A DNA stretch of 64,000 nucleotides from Hellea balneolensis DSM 19091 (GCF_000428525.1 NZ_AUAC01000002.1:620001-684000); one strand, 5' to 3'; positions 42,098 through 50,677 are shown, counted from the stretch's first letter. Made by a program: numbers and translations. The notes: a model not told the origin generated them from the letters alone.

Positions 42098-43852
42098 TTA
42101 GGCGGCTATCTTGGTATCAGCTTCAATGACCTTCATCATCACTTTTGACACGGCCGCATCCGCTCCTGCGGGTGGGCATGTTGTTTTATCCAGATAATGG
42201 GTGGCAGGAATTTGCATCCAACGTGGACGCCAATCGGGATTGGGTTTATCAACGCCGTGCCCTGCGATACGGTTGAGGATGATTTGCTTTTGAGCCTTCC
42301 CCGTATCAGTAATAGCGCTATCGGCAGTGCCCTTCCCCGCAATGTCTTTGACCATAGCATTGATAACTTTCTTATCGCGTAAGATGTCAAAGAAAGCCTC
42401 GTCAGGTTCCCACAAGGCGGCCATATCAACAGGCATGACGTAAGTCAGGGCTTCAACAACAGCCTCGTCAGCCTGCAAGCTTTCAGCCATGGCAAAACTC
42501 ATGACCCGCATGACGCTAGCGTCATCCAGTTCCAAGAGACGGGCAAAAACGGGCGTTAATTCACCATCAGCCAAACGCTTGCGGGGGCTATAAGGGCTGA
42601 TGAATTGCTCTAGCCCAACAATCTCATAGATGGCCTTGCGCTCGGCTTCGAATATCGTCGCGCCATGTGAACCCGCAACGCTGTTAGCTGTCGACTCTTT
42701 ACGGGATTTTGTCCCTTGGGCTTCAACAGACCACCGATATGACCCGACTAGCATATGGGCCACGGTCAAACGCATCGCGACTTTGGGATGCTTAAGCAAT
42801 TCGGCGCGGATGGCGCTATGACGATGTAAGGTCACATATTCGGTTAGCGGCCCTGACATTTCGGGTTTAGCTTTTGGAGCCTTTTTTGACTCGGCTTCAT
42901 CTTCGCCTGTAAGGATAGCTTGGATTTTTTTATCGTCCTCATGACTTAAATAGCCTTCATTAAATTCAACATCGCCATCATTGCCAATAGCGATAAAGAC
43001 TTTACCACCTGCCTCATTAGCCCGCTTCGTATAACCCCAACTATTAAACCGTCTGCCGCGCCCCATGAGCTCAACCGTCCATCCATCGGACTCATACTCT
43101 GCAACGGCCTCGGCTATCTTGGTGTTTTGAAGTTCCCAAAATTTATCGGGGTCTGCAAAATAGGCTGTCTCGCCAAAGAGGTCGGTTAGGATAGCGCCCT
43201 TATAGTCTTTCACATCAAACAAGGCGTGTTTGGTATGGATTTGCTCCTCCCCTAAGAGCCATGACTTTAGCCAATGACCTGTCGGGGTATCCTGCTCGGT
43301 GTCTTTGGCGAGTTTAAGCCATGCCCCCTGTTTGGATTTACTCGCCATTGTCAAAAGACGAATAGACGGAATATCAATATCCTTATTCTCATACATTTTG
43401 AGAATAGCGGGTTTCAGATTCGCCAAAGCCAATATGCGTTTGACCTTAAGTTCCGTCACGCCAAAATGGTTGGCAATATCAGCCACGGTTCGGCCTGTAA
43501 CTTTCAAGGCTTTAAACGCCGCAAATTGTTCTAATTCTGTGGCGGGTAATCGGGCGAGGTTTTCAATCAATGAAGCTTCAATCGCGATTGCATCATCACC
43601 ACTATCAAGAATACCGCAAGGGGCTTTCAGTTTTTTACCTGTCTCTGTGGCAACTTCCAAAAGCGCATAATAACGGCGGCGTCCTGCCACAACGCCGTAA
43701 CCGTCTCCTTCGGGACGCACGAGAAGAGATTGATGCACACCATTTTCGCGGATGGATGGAAGAATATCAGAGATGTCAGGATTTTTGTCCTTGGCTCTCA
43801 TATTCAATTTTGAGATAGCTAATTTCCCTAATGGGATTTCTTTGAGTTTCAT
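42098..43852 (-). CDS. ParB/RepB/Spo0J-type partition-like protein
   Basis: 584 residues, much longer than chromosomal ParB. The N-terminal ParB nuclease-like domain ('IPLGKLAISKLNMRAKDKNPDISDILPSIRENGVHQSLLVRP...YGVVAGRRRYYALLEV', then 'EASLIENLARLPATELEQFAAFKAL') is followed by a helix-turn-helix ('GRTVADIANHFGVTELKVKRILALANL'). A long C-terminal extension rich in Trp and charged residues follows. Such long ParB-like proteins are frequent on alphaproteobacterial plasmids and ICEs, at the end of ardC-led operons and often without ParA; no parA is seen here. GGAG precedes the ATG, and it overlaps the next upstream gene by 4 bases. Confidence 0.88.
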   Translation of the reverse strand: MKLKEIPLGKLAISKLNMRAKDKNPDISDILPSIRENGVHQSLLVRPEGDGYGVVAGRRRYYALLEVATETGKKLKAPCGILDSGDDAIAIEASLIENLARLPATELEQFAAFKALKVTGRTVADIANHFGVTELKVKRILALANLKPAILKMYENKDIDIPSIRLLTMASKSKQGAWLKLAKDTEQDTPTGHWLKSWLLGEEQIHTKHALFDVKDYKGAILTDLFGETAYFADPDKFWELQNTKIAEAVAEYESDGWTVELMGRGRRFNSWGYTKRANEAGGKVFIAIGNDGDVEFNEGYLSHEDDKKIQAILTGEDEAESKKAPKAKPEMSGPLTEYVTLHRHSAIRAELLKHPKVAMRLTVAHMLVGSYRWSVEAQGTKSRKESTANSVAGSHGATIFEAERKAIYEIVGLEQFISPYSPRKRLADGELTPVFARLLELDDASVMRVMSFAMAESLQADEAVVEALTYVMPVDMAALWEPDEAFFDILRDKKVINAMVKDIAGKGTADSAITDTGKAQKQIILNRIAGHGVDKPNPDWRPRWMQIPATHYLDKTTCPPAGADAAVSKVMMKVIEADTKIAA

Positions 43853-44088
43853 GGTTTAGTCTCCATAGTTGCAATGAGGTCTAAAAGGTCAATTTGCGCA
43901 CGACTGACCTCATTGAATAAGCCGTGATTGCAAGATTTTTGGGGCCGTAATTGTAACAGCCCGAATTTGCGGGGGCCTTTCATTGGCTGTGCCGATAGCA
44001 AGGCCAATTTCTCCCGCAAGGTGATGGGAGCCACCCCTGTAATCAGGGTCTGCTCACCGACTTCTGTTTTTTCTGATTGTTGTGTCAT
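43849..44088 (-). CDS. Small protein of the ardC-parB operon (79 aa)
   Basis: 79 residues, no membrane segment or known motif ('EQTLITGVAPITLREKLALLSAQPMKGPRKFGLLQLRPQKSCNHG'). It overlaps its two neighbours by 4 bases each, so it is surely part of the operon. Function unknown. Confidence 0.65.
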   Translation of the reverse strand: MTQQSEKTEVGEQTLITGVAPITLREKLALLSAQPMKGPRKFGLLQLRPQKSCNHGLFNEVSRAQIDLLDLIATMETKP

Positions 44089-44378
44089 TTCGCCCCCGCA
44101 TTGTTTCGGGGCCTGGATTCTGTGATGGCTATGGCGGCTTGAAACATCGGCTTGATCAAATCAGGTTCCGTCTCTTCGAGTCTCGAAAACGTCATACGTT
44201 TTGTTTTGGCTACGTCCTTCGCGGCCAATTCAAGCCCGACCATAGCCTCTGCCGCAATGGCGTCTCCGCTCCCGCTCGATTCCCATATGGCCAATAGCGT
44301 GGGCTGAATATATCCCTCTCTAAGCTCGGAATATGTTTGCTCTAAGAGGCGCGAGGCTGTGCGATTAAGGCGCGTCAT
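44085..44378 (-). CDS. Small helical protein of the ardC-parB operon (97 aa)
   Basis: 97-residue, probably all-helical protein ('ASRLLEQTYSELREGYIQPTLLAIWESSGSGDAIAAEAMVGLELAAKDVAKTKRM'). No family recognised. Coupled by 4-base overlaps to its neighbours in the presumed leading-region operon. Confidence 0.65.
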   Translation of the reverse strand: MTRLNRTASRLLEQTYSELREGYIQPTLLAIWESSGSGDAIAAEAMVGLELAAKDVAKTKRMTFSRLEETEPDLIKPMFQAAIAITESRPRNNAGAK

Positions 44379-44854
44379 GCCGTGCTCACGCTCGGTTCAA
44401 GATAAAGTATGCGGCAACGCCGCGTCCGTTCTTTCCGCGCTTCACTCAAGGCTTCGCCTAAAAGTTCATTGGCGACTTCGCTTAAATACGCATTGTCTCT
44501 ATCGGGATAATTGGCCTCAATGCCCCACAGGCTTGCGGCATGGTCTGTCAGTTCCACATCTTCAATTTTGACCGATAAAATGACTCCGCAATAAAACCAT
44601 TTATCCGCTTTCCATGCGTCCATGATGGCTTGGGTCTTGGCCTGTTCCCGCATAAAATCGTCAAGGGTTTTGTCGCGTCCGATAAATCCTGCATCGGTTT
44701 TAATCAGGCTCGGCCAAAATCCGTCTTGTCTCTGGTCGGGGCGGTCTGGCGTATCGTCATGGGCAATACGCGCCGTGACTGTGTAGCCATTAACCTCGCA
44801 TGTGATCTTATCGCCAAGACAAACATAGTTCTCAAATGTGTCTTTGAAACTCAT
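44375..44854 (-). CDS. Conserved-type protein of the ardC-parB operon (159 aa)
   Basis: 159 residues. Starts 'FKDTFENYVCLGDKITCEVNGYTVTARIAHDDTPDRPDQRQDGFWPS', a beta-rich stretch, and continues with a helical part ('TLDDFMREQAKTQAIMDAWKADKWFYCGVILSV...'). Proteins with this 'TARIVHDDTPDRPDE..DGFWPS' type of start are widespread uncharacterised members of plasmid antirestriction operons. Coupled by 4-base overlaps. Function unknown. Confidence 0.7.
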   Translation of the reverse strand: MSFKDTFENYVCLGDKITCEVNGYTVTARIAHDDTPDRPDQRQDGFWPSLIKTDAGFIGRDKTLDDFMREQAKTQAIMDAWKADKWFYCGVILSVKIEDVELTDHAASLWGIEANYPDRDNAYLSEVANELLGEALSEARKERTRRCRILYLEPSVSTA

Positions 44855-45048
44855 GCAACCCTCCGCATGTCAAAACCTGATTTGTCGCAAAGGGTGACTA
44901 ATTGCGCGGCGTCTGCGGCGTCCAGTTCATCGCCCATCTGTCGATAAATCGAGCCTTGGCGTAAATTGCCTCTAGTCTTAACAACATGGCTCCACCGATA
45001 AGGGCCACGTCCATCCTCTCTAGGCCGCACTTGATAACGGGCCATCAC
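44851..45048 (-). CDS. Small protein downstream of ardA (65 aa)
   Basis: 65 residues, rich in Arg ('MARYQVRPREDGRGPYRWSHVVKTRGNLRQGSIYRQMGDELDAADAAQLVTLCDKSG'). It may start at the second Met. It overlaps ardA and the next gene by 4 bases. No family recognised. Confidence 0.6.
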   Translation of the reverse strand: MMARYQVRPREDGRGPYRWSHVVKTRGNLRQGSIYRQMGDELDAADAAQLVTLCDKSGFDMRRVA

Positions 45049-45560
45049 GAAATCCCCCCGAAAATATGGATTTCAGAATGGGCCGTTTCAACTGTGAACA
45101 CATCGCCATTGATGTCCATATCGCGGCCCATAGCGGCGTAGTCGATATAGTTTTTCAGGCTGTCAGGAATTTGGGTTCCCGTCTCTTCGGTCAGGCTCCG
45201 CGCATAATCTTCAAGGCTGTCATATTGGCCGTAATAATATTCAAGCGCGGTTTTCGCGTCCGCCATATGGCCGCTAAAATGGGAAAGTAATTTGCCGCCT
45301 AAAGCGCCATGCTCGGTGATAAATTCGGCCATGGCCGCAACAGTTTCGAAACTGGCATATTCGGATAATTCAGCGCCTTCAAAACCTTCATAATCATGTA
45401 TTGCCCATTCTTCTGCGGCCTCTATGGGTGAGGCTTTTAGCATGGCTTGGGTCTGCTCAATAACATGGGCTTCGCCTAGGGCGGCGTCTATCCATCGTCC
45501 GTGCAAGTGGCCTTCATTGTAAGCCGCCAAACATGCCACATAAATCCGTAACGCGCTCAT
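45045..45560 (-). CDS. ardA: ArdA antirestriction protein
   Basis: 171-residue acidic DNA mimic that inhibits type I restriction enzymes during entry of conjugating DNA. The family start 'LRIYVACLAAYNEGHLHGRWIDA' and 'EEWAIHDYEGFEGAELSEYASFE' are very clear, and the protein is strongly acidic as expected. It overlaps ardC and the 65-residue gene by 4 bases. Its place in a leading-region type operon agrees with early expression in the recipient. Confidence 0.95.
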   Translation of the reverse strand: MSALRIYVACLAAYNEGHLHGRWIDAALGEAHVIEQTQAMLKASPIEAAEEWAIHDYEGFEGAELSEYASFETVAAMAEFITEHGALGGKLLSHFSGHMADAKTALEYYYGQYDSLEDYARSLTEETGTQIPDSLKNYIDYAAMGRDMDINGDVFTVETAHSEIHIFGGIS

Positions 45561-46609
45561 GCCGCAATCTCCATTTTTAGGGATTGGGGCATTATCTGCG
45601 CGGCGGCGTCTGCCTTTTGCGGGGTCTGAAATTGAAGGATATAATCAGCGGCTTTTGAGGCCATTGACGCGGCGCGAAATATCGCCCGCTTGTCCTCTTT
45701 CAAGACTCTAAGCCATGACGCCAAATAGTCGGTATGCCGCACGGTTGGGACAATCCCAAGGCTTGCACAGATGAACGCCGTGGCCATTTCCGCGACAAGC
45801 TCTTCCCGCGCGTAATCCTTTGAGCCTTTTTTACCTTTGAGGTTTCTATCAAGGCGGGATTTATGGCCGCTCCAGTAGCCAAGCTCATGAAAACAGGTGT
45901 GGTAATAATTGATTTGCTCATAAAAGGCCTGTTGCGGTGGGACTTGGATAAAGTCCTGTGACGGCGCAAAAAAGGCTCTATCGCCCCCTACCCTAAAATC
46001 TGCCCCTGTTGCGGTTATCAACCTTTCAGCGGCGGGGATGGCTTCACGCTCTGGTAAAGGCTGAACATCTTTAAAAAACTCCTCGTCCAAGCCTTTGCAT
46101 TGGTCGGCATTAAACACGGTGTATTTTTTCAGAAAGCCAATGCTTTGCGCGTCTGTGCCGTTTTCTTGCGCTCTTAGTTTTTCATTTTTCGGAATGAATG
46201 AACTGGCATAACAAATCGTTGTCCCTGTCTCGCCTTTGCGAACTTGTCCCCCTAATTTTTTGGCCTGTTTATAGGTCAGCCAGACCTGCGTCGTGCGCTT
46301 GGTTTCAATGGCGGCTCCCCATAAAAGCAAGATATTTACCCCTGAATAAGCGTTTCCCGTATCGCCATTGGTGGGCAGTCCGAAGGGGGTTTCGCTATCG
46401 GGTCGGCCCCAAGGCTGAACCCAAGGCACGGCCCCTGCTTCCAGTTGCTTAATGATGGAATCCGTCACCGATTGATAAAGGTCGGTTTTACCTTTCCCCG
46501 CTTTGGCTTGGGGCGCAAGACTAGCGGCGGGTTTATCGCTCCCGCCAACGAGCGGGGGCGTGTCGCCGCAAGGCGGCAAGTCGTGTCTATCTACTAAGTG
46601 CAAAGTCAT
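45557..46609 (-). CDS. ardC: ArdC-type antirestriction protein (ssDNA-binding plus zincin domain)
   Basis: 350 residues. The N-terminal DUF1738 ssDNA-binding domain ('LYQSVTDSIIKQLEAGAVPWVQPWG', 'LPTNGDTGNAYSGVNILLLW') is followed by a zincin-like metallopeptidase domain with 'HELGYWSGHKSRLDR' and 'EELVAEMATAFICASLGI', in which the zinc His and Glu residues are present. ArdC protects incoming DNA from restriction. GGAG precedes the ATG. It is the first gene of a seven-gene, 4-base-overlap operon ending with the parB-like gene. Confidence 0.94.
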   Translation of the reverse strand: MTLHLVDRHDLPPCGDTPPLVGGSDKPAASLAPQAKAGKGKTDLYQSVTDSIIKQLEAGAVPWVQPWGRPDSETPFGLPTNGDTGNAYSGVNILLLWGAAIETKRTTQVWLTYKQAKKLGGQVRKGETGTTICYASSFIPKNEKLRAQENGTDAQSIGFLKKYTVFNADQCKGLDEEFFKDVQPLPEREAIPAAERLITATGADFRVGGDRAFFAPSQDFIQVPPQQAFYEQINYYHTCFHELGYWSGHKSRLDRNLKGKKGSKDYAREELVAEMATAFICASLGIVPTVRHTDYLASWLRVLKEDKRAIFRAASMASKAADYILQFQTPQKADAAAQIMPQSLKMEIAA

Positions 46610-46672
46610 ATCTGAGTCTCCAAATCAAGCCACACACGCGAACCACCGCGCGCGTTCCCCCCGCAAGGCGGC

Positions 46673-46824
46673 GGGGGTTGGCGGCAAGGAGGGCAGACAG
46701 GCGACGGGTAGTGAAGGCCCGGCGCAAGGGTTTAGGTAGGAGTATGTGGAGAGACTTTGAAGATTTTATCCTAAGCCCTTGCGGCGGGACTGCCCGTCGC
46801 CAGACTGACCGTCCGCCAACCCCC
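46673..46824. repeat. Large nested palindrome upstream of ardC
   Basis: Three stem blocks are nested symmetrically: GGGGGTTGGCGG (46673-46684) with 46813-46824, GGCGACGGG (46700-46708) with 46793-46801, and CGCAAGGGTTTAGG (46723-46736) with 46770-46783 (one mismatch). The 33-base apical loop is 46737-46769. It lies 64-215 bp upstream of the ardC start. As single-stranded DNA it could fold into one long hairpin, as do the Frpo/ssi single-strand promoters of F-like plasmids that drive antirestriction genes. A replication or transfer origin is an alternative. Confidence 0.7.
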
Positions 46825-47221
46825 GACGACTGAGGAGGGAACAAATATCTAATGCCGGCGCGCCGCGCCGCTTACCGCCGCAGCGCAAGCGAGGAGCGCC
46901 AACCGAGGTGAAGCCGAGGGAATGATCAAAGCCCGAAAGGGTGGAGACAAAGCGAAGCGTGTCTCCATTCACGCGAGCGTGGCCCGAAGCGATAGCGAAG
47001 GGAGGCGCCCAAACTCATAATCACATCAGCTAAATTTTACTTCAGTTTGCAAAAATTCTAATGAAACAACTTTAAACTTAGCTAGGCTTCAAAGCGACCT
47101 TCATGACTTCCATACACCAAGTAAGTGAGTTCGTAATACCCAACGATGACTACGGGATCCCGTACGCCACCAAGACAAAATTAAAAGAACTATAGTCAGA
47201 TCAGAAGCCAATTGTCTCCTT
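46825..47221. other. Right edge of the element; GC-rich repeats then AT-rich DNA
   Basis: 46825-47010 is GC-rich and full of short GCGAAGCG-type words and a GGAGACA/TGTCTCC hairpin (46954-46977). From about 47015 the DNA turns AT-rich. A 30-codon frame 'MTSIHQVSEFVIPNDDYG...' at 47103-47195 has no recognised family. I found no copy of the tRNA-Phe 3' end that would mark an attachment site. Confidence 0.45.
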
Positions 47222-48538
47222 TTATGACAAATGTGATTTATCAACCTGCTTGGTCTGCCGCAAAAATAAAACTGTTAGGCCCGCGAAAAAGGAACCTGCC
47301 CCCATAATAAGAGCAACGCTTTGCAATGCTAGTCCAGCTGTAAAAAGAAAACCAGGGATCATCGGACCCAGAACAGCGCCACCTCGGCCAATGCCTAGAA
47401 CTAAACCTGCGCCAGAACCCAATAGTGATGATTTGAAGGATGTCGCGAAGAGACCAAAAAAACCGGATATCGCCGCAAAGATTAATATTCCCGTAACAAA
47501 GCCAACCAACTTCATACTCTCAAGCGTTTCCGTGAAAAGCGGAAAACACCATATACCTATCGCTGCCATAAGGAGACTAACGATCATAATAAGTTTTATA
47601 GGAAGAAACCTAGCGGCTATGCTCATACCGATAGAACCGATCACGCCGCCCAGGCTAATTACTCCAAGAACTTTAGTCGCCTCTGACGCTGTATGGCCCA
47701 GATCTGTAACAATTGTCGGCAACCATTTTACGAAGTAATAATAAGTCGCGATATTGGCAAAATAAGCGAAAATAAGAATACATGTAATATTCAACATGCC
47801 TGGTTTAAATAAATGGATTACGTTTACTTTGATCAAGCCTTCAGCAGTTTGGGGAGAAAGGTTTTGCGGTGCTGGATGACCCAATCTTTTCATTGTTTTC
47901 TGTATCCGCTTTAATGTATCTTTAGGGCGCTTACGTTCAAGAAAAGAAATGGTTTCCGGCACAAAAACATAGACGAGCGGAATAAACGCCAAGCTTAGTG
48001 CAGCCCCCAGATAGAACGTTACGCGCCAATCATATTGTTTTAACAATGGTGCTAGGAAAGTAGCGCCTAAGTAGACTCCTAAAGGAAAGCCGCCCGCGAC
48101 TAATACAACGGCGAGAGATCGGTTCTTATCATTACAAAAATCTGATGTTGTTGCTGTCGCCGTCGCAAGCAATCCCCCGATCCCTATACCTGTAAAAACT
48201 CTAGCCGCGCCTAAGATATATACATTGGGTGATATTCCAGCAATCGCCATACCTATTGTCAATATGATCAAACCCAACAACATTGTTGGCCTGCGCCCAT
48301 ATTGATCTGTTAATCCCCCAATAAATATTGACCCTAGTGCCATGCCCACTAATTCAAGTGGCAATATAAACCCTAACGCCGCCTTACTTAAGCCCCACTC
48401 TGCCGTCATTCCAGGCGCGGCAAATGCGATTGATAGGACATCATAACCATCTAAAGCGAGGATACCTATACAGAGAATGACAATGAGCCACTGTCCTCGT
48501 CCCATCGGGGCTTGTTTCAGCCTATCTATGGATGCCAT
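47222..48538 (-). CDS. MFS transporter, aromatic acid:H+ symporter (AAHS) type
   Basis: 438-residue, 12-helix inner-membrane transporter. The first helix carries 'LALDGYDVLSIAFAAPG', the DGYD signature of AAHS members such as PcaK and BenK, and loop 2-3 has 'GGLTDQYGRRPTMLL', the MFS motif A. Members import benzoate-like or other carboxylates with protons. A 20-bp palindromic operator almost identical to that of mauB lies 33 bp upstream, so it is likely induced with the amine pathway. Substrate inferred only by family. Confidence 0.88.
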   Translation of the reverse strand: MASIDRLKQAPMGRGQWLIVILCIGILALDGYDVLSIAFAAPGMTAEWGLSKAALGFILPLELVGMALGSIFIGGLTDQYGRRPTMLLGLIILTIGMAIAGISPNVYILGAARVFTGIGIGGLLATATATTSDFCNDKNRSLAVVLVAGGFPLGVYLGATFLAPLLKQYDWRVTFYLGAALSLAFIPLVYVFVPETISFLERKRPKDTLKRIQKTMKRLGHPAPQNLSPQTAEGLIKVNVIHLFKPGMLNITCILIFAYFANIATYYYFVKWLPTIVTDLGHTASEATKVLGVISLGGVIGSIGMSIAARFLPIKLIMIVSLLMAAIGIWCFPLFTETLESMKLVGFVTGILIFAAISGFFGLFATSFKSSLLGSGAGLVLGIGRGGAVLGPMIPGFLFTAGLALQSVALIMGAGSFFAGLTVLFLRQTKQVDKSHLS

Positions 48539-48570
48539 AGTCTTACCCTGTTTTAGATAATACTAGTAAT

Positions 48571-48590
48571 TTTTATACATTCGTACAAAT
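48571..48590. promoter_or_regulatory. Operator-like palindrome in front of the MFS gene
   Basis: TTTTATACATTCGTACAAAT lies 33 bp upstream of the MFS start. It matches 17 of 20 bases of the palindrome in the mauB promoter (56278-56297). Such spacing and symmetry fit a TetR- or GntR-type repressor site; the TetR gene at 59004 is a candidate partner. Confidence 0.65.
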
Positions 48591-48677
48591 TCTAATTGGT
48601 GAGATACGGCGATTTTTTACGAAGGGATAATGAAGACTATGTTTCTGTAAAGATATATCGATGCATTGCACGGTTTA

Positions 48678-48706
48678 ATAAAAAATGCCCAGACAATGTC
48701 TGGGCA
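48678..48706 (-). terminator. Intrinsic terminator after the acyl-CoA ligase gene
   Basis: TGCCCAGACA/TGTCTGGGCA forms a 10-bp stem (48686-48706) followed on the minus strand by a run of T. It lies about 200 bp after the ligase stop and insulates the MFS unit. Confidence 0.85.
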
Positions 48707-48902
48707 AGTTAATCGTATCCACTCGTACCTAGTGCACACTGATCCCATTTCGTCGGGGAACGAAACGAATTTTTGATTATTAGGACACTTTTTTACGGCG
48801 TATCCTTGTGTAGCTCCATCAAAGTCAACGCTTAATATTTCCTAGAATTTTGTAACCATGACTTAGATAGGGTGGGATGCATCTGAAATCAGAAGACTCT
48901 AA

Positions 48903-50603
48903 TCAACCAAGTTCCTCTATCATCTGATCGCGCATAACAAATTTTTGCATCTTTCCTGTTACAGTCATCGGAAATTCAGTGACAATTTTTACAATCTTTG
49001 GGACTTTGAAATGGGTAATTTGACCCTGACAAAATGTGCGTATGTCTTGAGATGATAAGTTGGAACCAGGACGTAGTTGAACCCAAGCACAGACCTGTTC
49101 CCCATATTTTTCATCCGGTATTCCAAAAACTTGTGCTTCTGCGATTTGAGGATGGGTATAGAGATATTCTTCGACTTCACGTGGATATATATTTTCACCC
49201 CCGCGAATAATCATATCTTTAATACGGCCTGTAACTTTGACGTAGCCATCATGGTCCATTTCACCGAGATCACCGCTGTGAAGAAATCCATCACTATCTA
49301 TAGTCTCGGCCGTACGTTCAGGCTCATTCCAATACCCCGCCATAACGCCATAACCTCGCGAGCAAATTTCTCCCTGCTCTCCTACAGCGGCAACGGTTCC
49401 GTCTTCGCGGAGAATTCTTTGTTCCCAATTATAATGAGCACGGCCAACGGTCGAGACGCGTTGCTCAAAAGTATCATCTATGGCCGTCATTGTATTAATC
49501 GGACTACATTCTGTTTGCCCATATCCAATCACTATTTCTGTTAGCTCCATATCATTTATAAGACGGTTCATTAGCTCAACGGGACATGTGGAACCCGCGA
49601 TTATGCCTGTTCGAAGTGGTCCCACATCAAAGTCTTTGAAATTTGGCAAATCAAGCTGGGCTATGAACATAGTTGGCACGCCGTGCAAGGCCGTGCACTT
49701 TTCCTCAGAAACAACCCTCAGGGTCTGCTCTGCTTCAAAACCCTCGCCAGGAAAAATCATTGTTGCTCCGACGCTGACACATAGAAGGGAACCTAAAACC
49801 ATACCGAAACAATGATACAATGGCACAGGAATACAAAGACGATCATTTGCAGTAAGATTCATCGTCCGAGCTGAGAAATAAGCATTATTTAGAATATTAC
49901 TATGGCTGAGCGTCGCACCTTTAGGCGTACCTGTTGTTCCGCTCGTAAATTGGATATTAATATGATCAACGGGCGAGAGTTTTAAAGACAAAGCTCTGGA
50001 CACATCTTTATCTTCTTGGGTTCCCATATCCAGAACATCATTAAAGTTATACATTCCGTTTGTTATAGCATCGCCCATGCGTATAATAATTTTGAGATGA
50101 GGAAGTTTTTCAGAATTTAGCTTTCCAAGGACAGATGTTTCTAGCTCTGGCGCCAATTCTAAAAGCATGTCTAAGTACATGCTGGTTTTAAAAGACTCTG
50201 CTGTGATAAGCGCTTTGCATCCAACTTTATTCAAAACATATTCAAGTTCGAACAAACGATATGCGGGATTAACACAAACCATTATTGCGCCAATTTTCGC
50301 TGTCGCAAATTGTGTCAAAACCCATTCAACTCGGTTAGGTGACCAGATTCCCACACGGTCCCCTATCCCAATACCCAATCTAACAAGGCCTGCAGCCAAT
50401 CTGTCTACCTGTGCATTAAACTTTTCATAGCTCCAATGAATGTTTTGTTGAGGCATTATGAGAGCTGGATGATTTGGGTTTTGCTTTGTGATCTCTTCAA
50501 GTTTTTGACCAATAGTCATATCAAGAAGTGTTGCTTTTTCGCCAACATAAATTGCTTTTTTATAGACAGAATTTCTTGCCTGAGTCATTTCACGTCCATT
50601 CAC
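48903..50603 (-). CDS. AMP-forming acyl-CoA ligase (fatty-acid/aryl acid type)
   Basis: 566-residue member of the adenylate-forming family that activates a carboxylic acid with ATP and CoA. Motifs: P-loop 'FTSGTTGTPKGATLSH', 'VIGYGQTECSP', 'GDLGEMDHDGYVKVTGRIKDMIIRGGENIYPREVEEYL' and the catalytic Lys region 'TVTGKMQKFVMRD'. All are intact. Overall it resembles medium-chain acyl-CoA synthetases (AcsF2 type). An ATG at 50588 is an alternative start. It follows aldehyde dehydrogenase across a terminator, so the acid from the amine pathway is the likely substrate. Confidence 0.92.
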   Translation of the reverse strand: MNGREMTQARNSVYKKAIYVGEKATLLDMTIGQKLEEITKQNPNHPALIMPQQNIHWSYEKFNAQVDRLAAGLVRLGIGIGDRVGIWSPNRVEWVLTQFATAKIGAIMVCVNPAYRLFELEYVLNKVGCKALITAESFKTSMYLDMLLELAPELETSVLGKLNSEKLPHLKIIIRMGDAITNGMYNFNDVLDMGTQEDKDVSRALSLKLSPVDHINIQFTSGTTGTPKGATLSHSNILNNAYFSARTMNLTANDRLCIPVPLYHCFGMVLGSLLCVSVGATMIFPGEGFEAEQTLRVVSEEKCTALHGVPTMFIAQLDLPNFKDFDVGPLRTGIIAGSTCPVELMNRLINDMELTEIVIGYGQTECSPINTMTAIDDTFEQRVSTVGRAHYNWEQRILREDGTVAAVGEQGEICSRGYGVMAGYWNEPERTAETIDSDGFLHSGDLGEMDHDGYVKVTGRIKDMIIRGGENIYPREVEEYLYTHPQIAEAQVFGIPDEKYGEQVCAWVQLRPGSNLSSQDIRTFCQGQITHFKVPKIVKIVTEFPMTVTGKMQKFVMRDQMIEELG

Positions 50604-50623
50604 ATTATCATTCGAAGGTGCAC

Positions 50624-50667
50624 CAAAAATTCACCCAAGTTGAAAATTCAACTAGGGTGGATTTTTG
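50624..50667 (-). terminator. Strong hairpin terminator between ALDH and ligase genes
   Basis: Outer arms CAAAAATTCACCC (50624-50636) and GGGTGGATTTTTG (50655-50667) and inner arms AGTTGAA/TTCAACT give a stem of about 20 bp with one mismatch, flanked by A and T runs, so it can act on both strands. It would end the mau operon after the aldehyde dehydrogenase gene. Confidence 0.8.
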
Positions 50668-50677
50668 TACGACTTAA

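Larger units (their letters stand above)
19320..47015. mobile_element. Trb-type conjugative element (ICE-like), no integrase seen
   Basis: The region next to tRNA-Phe carries a full mating-pair-formation operon (trbB,C,D,E,J,L,F,G,I), coupling protein TraG, a VirD2/DUF3363 relaxase, TraF protease, DUF2840, DUF6499/DUF2285, DUF2274 and DUF736 proteins, a ParB-like protein and ardA/ardC antirestriction genes. This set is typical of alphaproteobacterial ICEs and plasmids. The left edge is set by the tRNA. The right edge is an estimate from an abrupt fall from GC-rich repeats to AT-rich DNA near 47015. No tyrosine or serine integrase was found, so it may be a decayed or rearranged ICE or an integrated plasmid. 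The catabolic genes to the right could also be cargo. Confidence 0.72.

Noticed and set aside
47103-47195. 30-codon frame 'MTSIHQVSEFVIPNDDYG...' right of the element
   Set aside because: Short, no ribosome site and no recognised family; mentioned only in the edge-region entry.
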